DNA from: Endomychus coccineus
Lineage: Eukaryota; Arthropoda; Insecta; Coleoptera; Endomychidae
DNA length: 64,000 nucleotides
Direction: 5' to 3'
Assembly: GCA_958510875.1 (NCBI GenBank)
Contig: OY294068.1
Location: 177,041,411-177,105,410, forward strand
Shown: piece after piece, positions 1-12,006 of the stretch
Layout of the letters: each line of letters starts with the position of its first letter
Position numbering within the stretch: the stretch's first letter is position 1
The notes under the pieces: model-generated
Told to the model about the DNA's origin: nothing
What the model saw: the letters and a program-made list of their open reading frames with translations, nothing else
Database searches by the model: none
Translations under genes and position numbers: made by a program

Positions 1-427
1 AAGAACAAAATGCAAAAAAAAATTTGAAATTCTACTTACTACATTTTTTTTTATTATGGCCTTTTTCCCAACTTATTGCCTGGACTATTAATTGAATTAG
101 TGAAAATCAAACTCTTATATTAAGCTTATTTGTTCGTTTTACTGTTCGCTACGCACACTGCGTCTTAACTCGAACTGTAAAGAGCTTATATGTTCTTATA
201 ATCGTATATTCTGTGTAATTTCAAAGTATTAGGTTATAAAATACAGATTAACCGGATCCGTTGATTGAAAATTGACAGTCTAACTCTTTCAATTAACGCC
301 GGATCTCATTTATACGGATTCGCGATTATCAGGATTGAAAATGTTTGTGTGCTAGCTTTCTCCTCCGCGTTAGCCCTTTGTCGGGTGCCGCACCAGCAGA
401 TGCGACCAGCAGCTAACGTATTGTATT

Positions 428-690
428 TCTCTCTACAATCGGCCAGATAGTTAGCGCAACGAACGACGTGTGAAACTGAGCGAATAGCGTCGAGTATTTC
501 GACGGAACGCTCTGCTCAATAATTCGAACGCGGCTCAACGTACGACTTTGAATTTTTCGAGCATCATATGTAGTTTGTGTCAAACCTTCAAGTGGATTAC
601 ATTTACCATTTGGCCACTAAACGAGAGTATAAATTCTGTATATAACCCGTTTAACAAGCGACTCCATTCGGCTAACGCGTCACTCCATCT
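428..690 (+). repeat. Dispersed repeat, copy A (partner at 39507-39765)
   Basis: A stretch beginning TCTCTACAATCGGCCAGATA and running to about 690 is clearly homologous, though diverged, to 39507-39765. Shared blocks include the opening 30 bases, TATTTCGAC, a TTTTTCGAGCATCATAT-like block, CAAGTGGATT followed by ACATTTACCATT, and ATTCGGCT followed by CACTCC(A/G)TCTT. No ORF is shared. It could be an LTR fragment, a 5' UTR repeat or an old regulatory duplication; orientation is arbitrary. Confidence 0.7.
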
Positions 691-1261
691 TAATGATATA
701 AGCCAGGAATGCGAAATTCTATGGAACCGTTAACAAAAGATTTTTCGATAGAACTAACAGCTTATTATCACGCATCAAATTCAGTGGATGTAATAGAATC
801 GAAAGCAACAATTCATTCATGGATATACCCCTAGATAATATTATAATAATACTTGCTGAATCTACCCACATTGCCAGGACATCTATACCCGTAGGAACTG
901 TAAAGGCGTCGAATCCGCCACCGCGATGTTATATTCCCCAAGTTTCAAGAATTAATGCATATTTCAAATGAGTAGAAACAACTAACGGCGTAGAAAAATG
1001 TAAAATTTGAAAGTTCATTTGAATTGACGGGGATATCTATGTTATAGAGTGATTTGTCACAGACATTGTGTGACTGTCAAAGTATCACTCGAGAGAGAAC
1101 TACTGGTCGGGATGACTTCGGGAGTAGCTTCAGCAAGCAACGTCCTTTTTGAGAACCTCGAGATAAGTAACCCCTCGAGGCGAAACTAACACTTGTCATT
1201 GCAAAAGATTCGGTGAACTGTGCACGACATACGAGTACATTTCACAACTAAGACCAGAACT

Positions 1262-1795
1262 CTGGCCGAAATGGATACACGGGCTTGGTAGACATATGCG
1301 GTAGGCTATTTGAACGAAGCCGAACGGTTACTCGTCTAACGTTCCTGGTAAAACAGGTAACACGAGGAGGTGGAGTTGGCTATAGCCCAGAAGGGGCAAT
1401 AATATAGTCTAGCAAGCAGTGCCCGTAGTGATTTGGCCTAAAGTAGTCCCGCCGGGGCCGAATAAAACAGCTGCCTCTGCGTGGGTAAATGCTGCACCAC
1501 ATGGCTTTACTCCTAAAGTTCGGTGTCTGTGCTTTCTATCCCAGGTTTCTGAGTAAGGGATTCGGAGCCAGGGCAATGATATGTGGTAGACCTATGAGAT
1601 GAGGCCGAAGGCTACTCGTCAAACGAAAGCTGTTTAACACTGAACACGAGTAGGCAGGGGGAGAGGGGCCCAGATGGTTCGAAATACCGTATCCTCTCCA
1701 ATTAAGGCGTTGGTCTCTGCCGGGTAAATGGCGTGCTTTTGAAAGTAGGAGAGGGCACTACATGACATGTCTTAAAGTCCGCTGGATGGGAAGGT
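1262..1795. repeat. Two degenerate GC-richer tandem monomers
   Basis: A locally GC-rich block holds two related units, about 1262-1555 and 1556-1795. Shared landmarks in the same order are GGTAGAC.TATG, a GCCGAA..GCTACTCGTC-like block, AACACGAG, TCTGC-GGGTAAATG and TAAAGT.CG. Tandem monomers followed by a CCCCC tract resemble the 5' regulatory region of a non-LTR retrotransposon, but no adjacent coding part is recognised, so the assignment is tentative. Confidence 0.45.
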
Positions 1796-1809
1796 AGGGG
1801 CTTCAAAAA

Positions 1810-4800
1810 ACCCCCACAGTTATTATCATGTCTATGTATCAGCATTCTGTGTTGTACACGTTAATCAAAAGAACATATAGAGGAAAAGAGAACTGCTTCA
1901 GTCAATTATCCTGTCTTTAAAGGAGCAGGAAATGGTTCAAGAGAAAATTGTTTTCCATAATATGGGCAATAACGTTCTTGTGCATATGTCTCAATGGCAC
2001 GTTTCAGTTTTTTTTGTTCTAATTGAAAGAAGTCAATAGATTCTCCAGAAGATGATGAATTTTGGGAGTGTTCATTGAATTGTGGTGAGGCAACTGCTCG
2101 AGGACGTCGACCGTTAGATAAATTTCCCCAAAATCGAAGTTTACAAAGTGGCAGATCGACTTGACTGAATTGTGCAGAGGAATTGATATTACAATAAAAT
2201 TGAAAGTAAAATGGAAACAATGTCTCATAACTGAACCGAATAAACTAACTGATCAACTACTTGAAACCTAGCCCAATTGGCCGCAACATGTTGAACAATT
2301 TGACTGCGATTTTCTTGACTTTCATTTACTGTTTTGTAAATGCAATACGAAACAGACTAAAATAAAGCAACTTCCATCACTCTTTATGAGAATGATACGA
2401 AGACGTTACAGTAATTCAATGATTTTGACAATTCCACTGTCAGCAAAATATAATTTATTTGATGGAAATGCCAAAATCATTCAATTGCTACAACTTTCTT
2501 CACCCACATAGCCAACAAATTTCCAAAAATCGTCTAGTGGACGCATCGTTTGAGAAATAATATACCTACGTACTATGGACATTTAGTATATACATAGATA
2601 GATAATAATGAATCACAAAGTGAATTTTGCTAGAAGACTTCCTATTCGAGATATCTTGATTCAGAGAAATGAGAGTGTACCAAGTTTGAACTTCATTTGT
2701 TTAGAAGATAATGAAGGCAACACCCTGTATATATACATACAATTTTCTTCATAATATACAATTGAATTTCATATATTATTATCAAACAGGGTCATAAAAG
2801 ACCGACTGTTCGAATTATATGCAATTTTTTAAATTAATTCCCTTTTAAAAAAATCCAATTTTAATTACTTACTAAAACTAAAAGAAAATACAATAATAAC
2901 AAAAAAAGTTTTCATTTTAAAAAAAAAAACATAACATAACAAAACTTTTTCGCAAAATAAACTAGACTATTGATTGAATAAATAATAAATACATAGCATA
3001 GACAGTTCTTTACTTATTAAGAATCTTCATTAGAAAAGTTAGTTTTCCGTTTTTTTTCACCCTCGATTACCTTCGTCTAGTAGTCTGGGAATTACAGACC
3101 GTTATGCATCCCACATAAATATACCGCGTGTCATACTGACCGGAAAAGTGTGGACAACTTTACACAAATACAACATTCAACTAGCCGAAAATAGCCAAAT
3201 TTCACGATAACACGCCAACTACTGTACATCTAACTTAATAGTAATGCCGGTATTCTGTCTGGGTATCCCGTCATTGATTCGATTGTTCTTCGGTGATTCG
3301 TCCCCTACTCCGAAGCGCGGGCGCGATGCAGTGTATGGTGTTGTGGGCGCTGCACGATTGTCGGATGTTTATTTTTACTCGGTTCCGGTTGCCAAAATGC
3401 CATTTCAGTTAGGAGTTGATAATGCAATTGGTTCCCATTGGAAAATATGAAAAAAGTAGTTTGCATTAAGTCATCGACTTAATTCATATGAAATAATTCG
3501 TGCTTACCCTGTAATCAATCAAATCATTCCCCATTTTATTCAATTTTATCTATTACACTCTTTAAAGGGGTCATTTTCTGCTTTTTCTATTTTAGGAACT
3601 TCTGTTAATCTTAAATGTACCTATCTCCAGTTTCTAATATAAGATAGAAGCAATGCTCATTACTATCATTTACTAAATTTAAATTAAAAATATATTAATA
3701 TGGAACTTGTCGCAGTTCGTTCAAAACATTTACGTAACTTTTCTCTGCATTGAAGTTTTCTGTATTGCTTCGAATAACATTCCAGCTATTATACACATAC
3801 ATATCAAATTCAAATCGTCGCTTCCTCGCGATAAGCCATTCGGAACTCCTTTCCATTTTTTTTTATTTCAGATAACATCGAGATCTTATTTGGGTCACAC
3901 CCAGAAATTGACATCAATATCCTCATCCGAATCATACGAAGACACCTCTTCAGCATACATTTTTTCAATTAAATACATAATCTAAAAGTTTTTCTTAGAG
4001 CTTACATGTTTTATTGCATTTTGTAACTAAACAAATAATCTGAAACTGTTAGCTGAAATAATTTGCACAGATTTTTCAGACTAACGATGTAAATCTTGTG
4101 GTTATGGAATCGGGATTTAAAACTCAGTTATATTTTATATGAAAATGTATTCTTAACAGTATCGTAATTTACCTCCTAATTTTCAATAACTTCAATTTGT
4201 TTTTTCAACATCAAGTTTTAAACATACCACGTGTAGCATCACGCTGGAAGGGCAAATTGCTATTGCTAGCATAACGGAGTAAATATTTTTGTATAATAAA
4301 ACATAATATGGCATGTGGGAAATGTAACTCGCGCTCTCTATCTTACCATCTCACTGAAAGAAAATCATGTTCATACCTATTCGTGTCAGGCAATTGACAA
4401 ATTATAAGATTAGAGAATTCTACTTAATTTAAACTGCTTCTATTTGAGTGAGTTCTTGAAAGATCATATCTCACTACACTATAAAACTAATGTTCTGCCA
4501 AAAGTAAAAACTGTAGATAGGAGAGCGGGAAAGAAGAGGTCAGAGCAGGGTATTGTCGATATTAGTTATTTATTGGAAGTTTGTCTACAGTTGCCAAGTT
4601 ATAATCTACTTGGCAATTCAGAACACGAGCCCCTGATGGCAGTAAAAGTTATGGGTAAGTGACAGGGCAGACGACAGTCAACACATTGGTAAAGCGTGAC
4701 CTCACACTACCCTACAAAATGCAAAAAGCTAACAACCACTAAAATCTTATTACTATTACAAATTGCCAACAAGCAGATAGAAGAAGAATAAGAATCTGAA

Positions 4801-5990
4801 ACTCAGATTACAAGTTCGATATAAACTGTCTGGCATTAAAGCCGAAACTTCAAGTGTATGTAGAACTTGAGAAATTTTTAAAAGTGGTTTTTCAATACAA
4901 TTTCTTCGCTTTATTGAAACGTGACATGAGACAGTGGGAAGTTACTTCGGCAGTAATCAAATAGCTTATAGAGCAAAAATTTAAACAAGCATTTATGATC
5001 AAATAACAAATTAGGTTAGGTTAACAACAGAATAAGCTTTCTTCGATTCGCTTCCTTAGTTGAACGAATTTCTTCAACATAACTAAAACGAGATTATCAA
5101 TAGTGTCAAAGATTCTTCGCTAATTCTTTTGCTTGGTTTATGCAATCATGATTTATAAAGGGATAGCGGAATGTTACGCAAGAAACGTTCCAGTTCATCT
5201 CGCATTCTCTTCTTCGTATAAGAAACCCAACATTCCAAAAAGCAGATATGATTCAGCCCTAGAGGATATTTTCCAAATATTCATTCTTTTAAGAAAAAAT
5301 TATTTTTTAGATGATGCTCCCGAAATCAATTATATTTAATTCCTGGGAAAGGGTTAGAGAATTCATTTGTTACTCTAGAATAAAAACAAGAACATCTATT
5401 ATAAAAGTTATTTTTTTGAATAAATGGTTAATCTTCCTCGAATTTTGTTATATGGATTTATTCGGGACAACGGTTAGATACCGTCTAATTCCACCATCGA
5501 TCTACTATATTATAAGGACCTAAACAGTTTCATCAAACATATACTTAATACAAAATAAATATATTTAAAATATAACATACATACACGTATCCATATGCTG
5601 TTAAGAATTTACCACTATTCAAATTATTCCATTTTACTCCTGCGATAAATAATGATAGTTATACTGATATTACAAAATTGAATTTACTTATTATTTTCTT
5701 TTAATTCATTTAGAAGCAATATTTTCTGTTTTTTTTCTAGTTGTAGATTTTTTTACACTTCTTGATTTATTAGCATTCCTAATTTTTGAAAATATTTCAT
5801 TTTGAATATTGATTGTATAAATATATTTGGGAGGGGAGCATAAAAAATGTTTTTAACAAAGAGTGAAATGATTCATAAGCGTTGGTAGACCGATACATAC
5901 CATTTGTATTATATAATCATTAACCATGTAATCACAACATACTCGCTCTGCATCGGGCCTTTGTAAAACTTTTTGTCAGAAAAAATCACC
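1810..5990. other. AT-rich stretch with no supported gene
   Basis: I see only short, unconserved ORFs here. A minus-strand reading at 1906-2220 (105 codons, rich in Ser and Glu near its middle, ending PFPAPLKTG) has somewhat protein-like composition and could be a fragment of an unknown gene or transposon, but I recognise no domain and no convincing splice sites. The rest is AT-rich intronic or intergenic sequence. Confidence 0.5.
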
Positions 5991-6059
5991 TACTTCGGTA
6001 GGTTCTAGGAAATTTTTAATTTACGGTACGATGCTTGACATAAGATAAGAAGGGTCTTT

Positions 6060-7060
6060 TACCCTTTATTATTATATTAGTCCTTCGCACTCGCACAAGA
6101 TATATTTATAAACATCGCTTCTTTTATATGGCAGAACCTGTAAGTGGTTTCTTCTTCTTCTTGACCTATTTTGCTCATGTTTGTTGAGCTTACATACCAT
6201 GGCTTTAGCATAGGTCAGCCTTAAGTGTGGACGATGGTTTCCTTTGAAACCTTTTCTCCTGCATCTGTTCTGGGGATTGTTTCCACCAGATATGGGCACT
6301 GGTTTTCCCATCCACTTCCTGACTGTTGGTTTTGCTATACAAAGAAGTAACGGGATTGTAGAATTTCATTGAACTGACTTGGCCTTGGCAAATTCGTTGG
6401 CTTTTTTTTCATTCTTTGGTATTTTTAGTGTTGTCTGATTGTAGGAGAATATGACAACGAACCGGCCAATTTTATTCTGCATGTTTATTCCTCCAATACA
6501 CTATGTACTGCTGCTATTTCTGCTTGATAAACTGTGATATCTTTTGACGGGCTCACTGGGATAGTTATCCTTGGTTTTTGTCAGTAGACTACGACTCCAG
6601 CTCCTTTTTCGGTATTCGACCCGTCTGTGTATAAGATTGATACCGCAGTTATGGGTATTCTTTCATCTCAATGTACTCTGTCTCGTAACTTTGTACTTTC
6701 TGTTAAAGTTATATTTAGTGAGCGTGGACTTCACTGGGCATTCCTGTCGTTGGGCCAACCCGTATTTTTTCTACCAGTATCTGGTTTGATGATGAGTGGT
6801 GATCCTTGCCTGAGTCAGTACTTAACAGCTCTCGCTCCTCTTTTTATAGGTATGTTGAAGTGTTGGTAGCCGTGAGAGTGGTTTTCATGACCTCTGAACC
6901 ACAGAGGCACGCTTACTTTTGTACCCTTGTTAGCACCCTCATAATTTCTGGCAATCTACTCTTTGGCCTCTACACCACTGATATCATTTGTCCGATTACC
7001 CTTGTATATAGCCATATGGTCACTTAGGGGTTAAGTCCCTACTTTTTGCCACTCATCCTC
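6060..7060 (-). pseudogene. Non-LTR retrotransposon fragment: RT end plus RNase H
   Basis: Reading the minus strand from 7060 downward gives a decayed pol C-terminal part. Near 6850-6950 a segment reading RVQKYACLCGSEVMKTTLTA matches the KVQR..ACLCI.GA.RTTPTAAL signature that follows the RT domain. At 6617-6634 LYTDGS is the first catalytic Asp block of RNase H, and a little downstream ITVYQAEIAAV is the catalytic Glu block. A basic tail to about 6070 follows. Stops and frameshifts interrupt every part. This domain order is that of Jockey/R1/I-type elements. RT core and endonuclease are absent, consistent with truncation. Confidence 0.8.
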
Positions 7061-7069
7061 CGTAAACAC

Positions 7070-7917
7070 CACTCTACATCCAGTTGTTGGTGTTACCAAA
7101 AGTTTAATGAGTTTACTAAGTTTTATTTATTGAGCAAAGATCATTAGAATTACTGAGAAATATAAAATCTTTTAAAACTACCCGGGTTAAATTTTGTGGT
7201 GAAACAACTTGGTGGTTGAAAAAGGGCAACTTTTACGTCACAATCAGGTAGCCGTGGTACAAATCGGTTTCCGATTTATGTACTATCAACAAACATATAA
7301 CAATTATTAGCAGTGCCAGAATGATAAGACATTTTGCAAATCCTTTTTTATTTACTTCTTCAATTAAAGGAACGTTCAACATTATGTGAAGTAAATAATT
7401 GGATGAACCTATTTTGTAGTCTTCTTTGTTCTAAGGTGAATCGTGAATACTACGAATTCATAAGTAAATGTATTTCCGAGTAACAAGCATTCACGATATA
7501 ATAGTTCGTCCTGACAACAATGATAACTCGAAAACGAAACGTTCAATTTGCCATAAGAGATTGACCCGCATTGGAAATTGTTCATTATGTCGTTATTGGT
7601 GAGTAAAATTTGACCCACTTCGAAATTTCTGGTCATCATCCGCTATTACATATAGGGATATTAACTATAGCTATTACTTTCAGTCACGTGCCTTCTCTGT
7701 ATGTTTGGGTCCCGTACCGTCGAACCTGCGCAACGGAAGACATTCGGGAACAAGTAAATTGATTTAGGCTAATGACATAATTGCGATTGTAATTATGTCT
7801 AATTATTATAGTGTGACATGACCAGACTACCTAACAAGTCTTTCTTGAAGTCTAAAGATTCGATTCATTTGGGTATAATGAACATTCAAATGTAGGTACT
7901 GTTTTGTCTCAAGATTA
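7070..7917. other. No supported gene
   Basis: AT-rich sequence with short ORFs only; no family is recognised. It directly precedes the TA-flanked mariner-like element that starts at 7920. Confidence 0.5.
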
Positions 7918-7919
7918 TA

Positions 7920-9042
7920 CCGGGATATCAAAAATTATCTTGGTCAAGGGTGGTTGTGGAATGTAAAACATGTGTCTTACTTTAAATTTTTGAATATGTT
8001 TTGTTGTGTCAGAATCTGTTAAGTCATTGTGCTGAAATTTTCTAATCCAGTTTTTGAATCATGCCTCTTACCACACAGCACGAAATGTTCATGATTGAAG
8101 CCTATTTTCGAACGGGTGCGCTAGTTAATGGAAATTGGCAATACAGTCGACGTTTGTGTTTGGACAATTTTCGAGAGCACTTCCCAAACGTGGCAACATT
8201 ACCGGACAATTTTTATGCATGCCTTACAAATTGTGTGTTGAAGTGTTTCGCGAAACTGGTTGTGTGACTCATAAAAAAGATGATGGTAGACCAAGAGTTC
8301 GTACAGAAGAAGTTGTCAATGACGTTCGCCAACGTATGGAAGAGGAGCCTGCAAAACCTTTGAAACGTCTTTCTCAGGAAATTGGACTTTCTTATGGAAC
8401 ATGTCAGAAGATTTTAAAGAAAGACTTGAACATGCATCCATATAAGATGCAAGCACATCAAGCTCTCCTGCCCGCAGACCCCCCAGACGCCTTGCTTACT
8501 GCCATTGGTTTGTCAATAATTCAATGAATGACGATCTTCTGGACTTAACTTTTTTTTCTGACGAAGCGTGGTTCCACCTTTCTCAACATATGCGAATGTG
8601 GTGCAATGATAACCCTCATGTTTTTACTGAATCGCCACTACATGCTCAAAAAATCGGTGTTTGGATGGCAGTTTCTCGCAGAAGAATAATTGGGCCAATT
8701 TTTTTTGATTTCACCGTCAACGCAGAAAGGTACAGACACAACTTTTTGGCTGAATTTGTGCAACAGTTACGGTTTTCACAGCATGAGGATGCGCGTCGAC
8801 TTGTGCATCGAACAAAACGGGGGACATTTCCAACAATTACTGTAATTTAGTTTTTCTTGTTACTAAAACCGTTATTTCATAATTTGTAGTTCATTATTGT
8901 TTTACAACTGAAATAAATAGGTATAAAATTTGTAGGTTATTGATGTCAGTGTGACAGTGACATAATTATTTCAAACGTAAAGTAAGACACACGTTTTAGA
9001 TTCCACAACCACCCTTGAACAAGATAATTTTTGATATCCCGG
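7920..9042 (+). mobile_element. IS630-Tc1-mariner element, internally deleted copy 1
   Basis: The element is bounded by TIRs of roughly 65 bp that begin CCGGGATATCAAAAATTATC, with TA on both sides (7918-7919 and 9043-9044), the standard target for this superfamily. It is the same family as 20849-22413 but in opposite orientation and shorter (1,123 bp). The plus-strand transposase gene inside has lost its middle-to-C-terminal part. Confidence 0.92.
8061..8850 (+). pseudogene. Broken DDE transposase (copy 1)
   Basis: The reading starts with MPLTTQHEMFMIEAYFRTGA, the N-terminal helical domain (DUF4817 type) of insect mariner-like transposases. It continues in another frame with the linker and second helix-turn-helix (VFRETGCVTHKK, then GLSYGTCQKILKK), then the first catalytic Asp in TFFSDEAWFHLS. 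After EFVQ the sequence jumps to the last codons of the gene (TKRGTFPTI), removing the second and third catalytic Asp. Compared with the sister copy at 21049-22117, about 280 bp are missing, apparently at a short CGGTTT-like microhomology. It cannot encode active transposase. Confidence 0.88.
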
Positions 9043-9044
9043 TA

Positions 9045-9480
9045 TGAGGAAAAACCTCCCAAATTATAATATCAGAGCAACCATAAATGGGTTTACGTAT
9101 TATCAAGTTTCATTTTTGAACATTCAGATTTCCGATGAAATCGACGTAATATGTTTCGACTCGAACATATCCTCTTATCTGACGCTAAAAATCTAAATAG
9201 TTTATTAGAACGGCTTGCTCGTACATTTTAGGGTATTGTTTTTCTAGGAACGGTATTATAAATCGTTAACAAATAACGGTCCGTCTCACTTGGCAGTGTT
9301 TCCTCCCTAGAGGTTCCTACCACGTAATGCACTTATGGTGCAGTCTGTTGGTTTGCGTCATTATCGGTCATGTGGGAAGCATTGACCAGTAACGATTTCA
9401 CTTGGTTGGTTGCAATAATGCATGGTTCTGAAATTACTATGACGTACAGATTGAAAATTAACATATCGAATTTTGTCCAG
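9045..9480. other. No supported gene between two transposons
   Basis: About 440 bp of unassigned sequence lies between the end of one TA-flanked element and the start of the next. No ORF or repeat is recognised. Confidence 0.5.
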
Positions 9481-9490
9481 CATGTCTATA

Positions 9491-11714
9491 CAGGGTGTCC
9501 TCGAACTGCGTGGCTAAAATAAAACCGAAGATTCTTTGATTCGAAAAAAATTTGATGAGCCTTTTTACTTTTGCCTCAAGTGTCTTGTTTAGCCGGTAGA
9601 GGGCTTCAAAGTTGCAAAAATAATTTTGTTTTTTCGGTATAACGAGAACGTGATGGAGGACTTTTACAATATTTGGCAGGTGAGTTACTGTCAATAATAG
9701 CCGTTTTTGAGAGGGGAGCATAGAGCCTTAGAGACCATAGAAATGGCTCAAACTTGAGGATGTAACGGGAAAAGTGTCCAGAACTTTTTTGTGGTCGATG
9801 TAATTCACTCTATATTTTTTATGTAGATAGCTCATCTAATTTGAAAACTTTTCTTACTCCTAGAAAGTTTTGATAAAATCAACGGATTAGCTTGAAAAAA
9901 TTAATTTTCGAGTCTCTGCAATTTTGGCTTACTAATTTTACTTGATTAAAATACCTTAGTTGCCTTCGCTTTTCTAATGTCATTTTAGCATTTGGAGAAT
10001 TTTTTCTCAAAACTGTCAGTTTTTACTTTGCTTTCCGTAAAAATTTTATAAAATTATGGCTCAAAATTTCACTAACACTGAAATGGTTAATATCTCGGTA
10101 AAACACGAATAATAAAAACAATAGAAATGGGGAAACGATGTGATTATTTAGGAAAAACAAATGCTAAATTAAAAGAAACAACAAAACTTTTTGGGAAATC
10201 GCTAAGGCGTCAATTGTTCGAAATGTTGCCCATTTTCCTGAATACACAAATTAATTCGTTTCAAGAAATTGGATTGAACTCTGGCTAGTACTTCAGGATC
10301 ATTCTTCAATAAATCCGCTTCATGAGAAATTCGTTGCAATAATTCCTCTCGTGTGTTTACTGGAGCTGTATAAACTTTCGACTTCAAAGCGCCCCATAGA
10401 AAGAAGTCGCAGGGCGTCAAATCAGGGGAGCGGGACGGCCAGTTCACTGGTGCATCGTGTCCTCTACCTATCCAGCGATCTGGATATTCCGCATTCAAAT
10501 GTCGCCTCACAGCTAATGTGAAATGAGAAGGTGCACCATCATGGATAAACCAGGCCACGACGAATGTGTAAGGGCAAGTCTTCCAACAGTTCCAAAAAGT
10601 TCAAGTAGTTCTCCCCGTTCAATCGATCGGGTATAACGGTAGGGCCAATAATAAAGTTATCCACAATTCCAACCCAAACATTGATTTTAGTTTGATTCTG
10701 AAAATATGTAACTTCCGTTTCATGAGGATTTTCATCAGCATAGAAATGTTCATTATGGAGGTTAAAAAGACCACATCTCGTGAAAGTATCTTCGTCCGTG
10801 AACAGAATTCTTCTACAAAAATTGGGGTTTGCGTTTTGTCTTTGGACAATAAGCCGACAGAAATCTAGCCGATGACCTGGATCCATGGGCAATAAGTCTT
10901 GAACTGTTTTAATATGATAGGGATACAACAGTTCTTCTTTCAGTACATTATGAACTAATGATTTTGAGGCTCCAATACGAAGTCCCAAACGTAGTGTGCT
11001 TATCCCAGGTTCAGTTTCAACCGCTTCCAGTATCGCTTCTTCGAGCTCTAACGTCCTTCTTGTCCGTCTGCCAGTTTCGCGAAGGTTTGCCGATTTGGAA
11101 TTCTGCGATGCGGATATCTTTCCCTTCTCCGGGAAATTTTGAGCCATAATTTTACAAAATTTTTACGGAAAGCAAAGTAAAAACTGACAGTTTTGAGAAT
11201 AAATTCTTCAAATGCCAAAATGACATTAGAAAAGCAAAGGCAACTAAGGTATTTTAATCAAGTAAAATTAGTAAGCCAAAATTGCAGAGACTCGAAAATT
11301 AATTTTTTCAAGCTAATCCGTTGATTTTATCAAAATTTTCTAAGAGTAAGAAAAGTTTTCAAATTAGATAAGCTATCTACATAAAAAATATCGAGTGAAT
11401 TACATTGACCACAAAAAAGTTCTGGACACTTTTCCCGTTACATCCTCAAGTTTGAGCCATTTCTATGGTCTCTAAGGCTCTGTGCTCCACTATCAAAAAT
11501 GGCCATTATTGACAGTAACTCACCTGCTAAATATTGTAAAAGTTCTTCATCACGTTCTCAAGTTATACCGAAAAAACAAAATTATTTTTGCAATTTTGAA
11601 GCCCTCTACCGGGTAAACAAGACACTTGAGGCAAAAGTAAAAAGGCTCATCTTCTTTTTTTCGAATCAAAGAATCTTCGGTTTTATTTTGGCCACGCAGT
11701 TCGAGGACAACCTG
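9491..11714 (-). mobile_element. Mariner-superfamily element with ~580-bp TIRs
   Basis: The ends are CAGGGTGTCCTCGAACTGCG on the left and its imperfect complement on the right (…GGACAACCTG), each next to a TA. The inverted arms run about 9491-10070 and 11135-11714 with only scattered mismatches. The ATGGCTCAAAATTTC that opens the transposase ORF on the minus strand (ending at 11147) is also present, inverted, at 10055 inside the left arm. The TIRs therefore include the gene's own start region, suggesting the 5' end was copied onto the 3' side. Confidence 0.9.
10202..11147 (-). pseudogene. Near-intact DDE transposase, one main frameshift
   Basis: Two overlapping minus-strand ORFs (11147-10539 and 10558-10202) give nearly a whole transposase. 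First Asp: ILFTDEDTFTRCG. Second Asp: FIHDGAPSHF. Third Asp: SPDLTPCDFFLWGALK. The spacing between the second and third Asp is 43 residues by eye. The linker HTH (LRLGLRIGASKSLVHNVLKEE) is present. A frameshift near 10550 separates the first from the second catalytic residue. The first ~25 residues read as basic sequence in a neighbouring frame (YPHRRIPNRQTFAK), so there is probably another frameshift there, and the usual N-terminal domain upstream is missing. Nuclease of the cut-and-paste type in family members; this copy is probably dead. Confidence 0.9.
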
Positions 11715-12006
11715 TATATGAGTCAATTGTTTACAAACTGACATGAAAAGAATATTCAAACAAGGATGTTATAATTTGATACTAAATTATTTTTTCCTAC
11801 TTCCAAGATTTATTAACTATTCATATTAACTATGGAGACAAGTTGTATTACTCATTCCTGTAGCGTATAATTTGCCATTTTCTGACCACTAAGTAATATC
11901 GGATGTATCCTCCGTTTGAATAGTCATTAAAATCCAATAAAATTGAAGTTTAGTTAATTCAAAGTCATAAATTACAGAGTGAATTGAAATGTCGTTGATG
12001 TTTATA

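Noticed and set aside
1906..2220. Possible host exon on the minus strand
   Set aside because: Protein-like in places but no recognised family and no clear acceptor or donor; kept only as a remark.
3244..3450. Short plus-strand ORF in a slightly GC-richer patch
   Set aside because: No homologous motif or gene context recognised.
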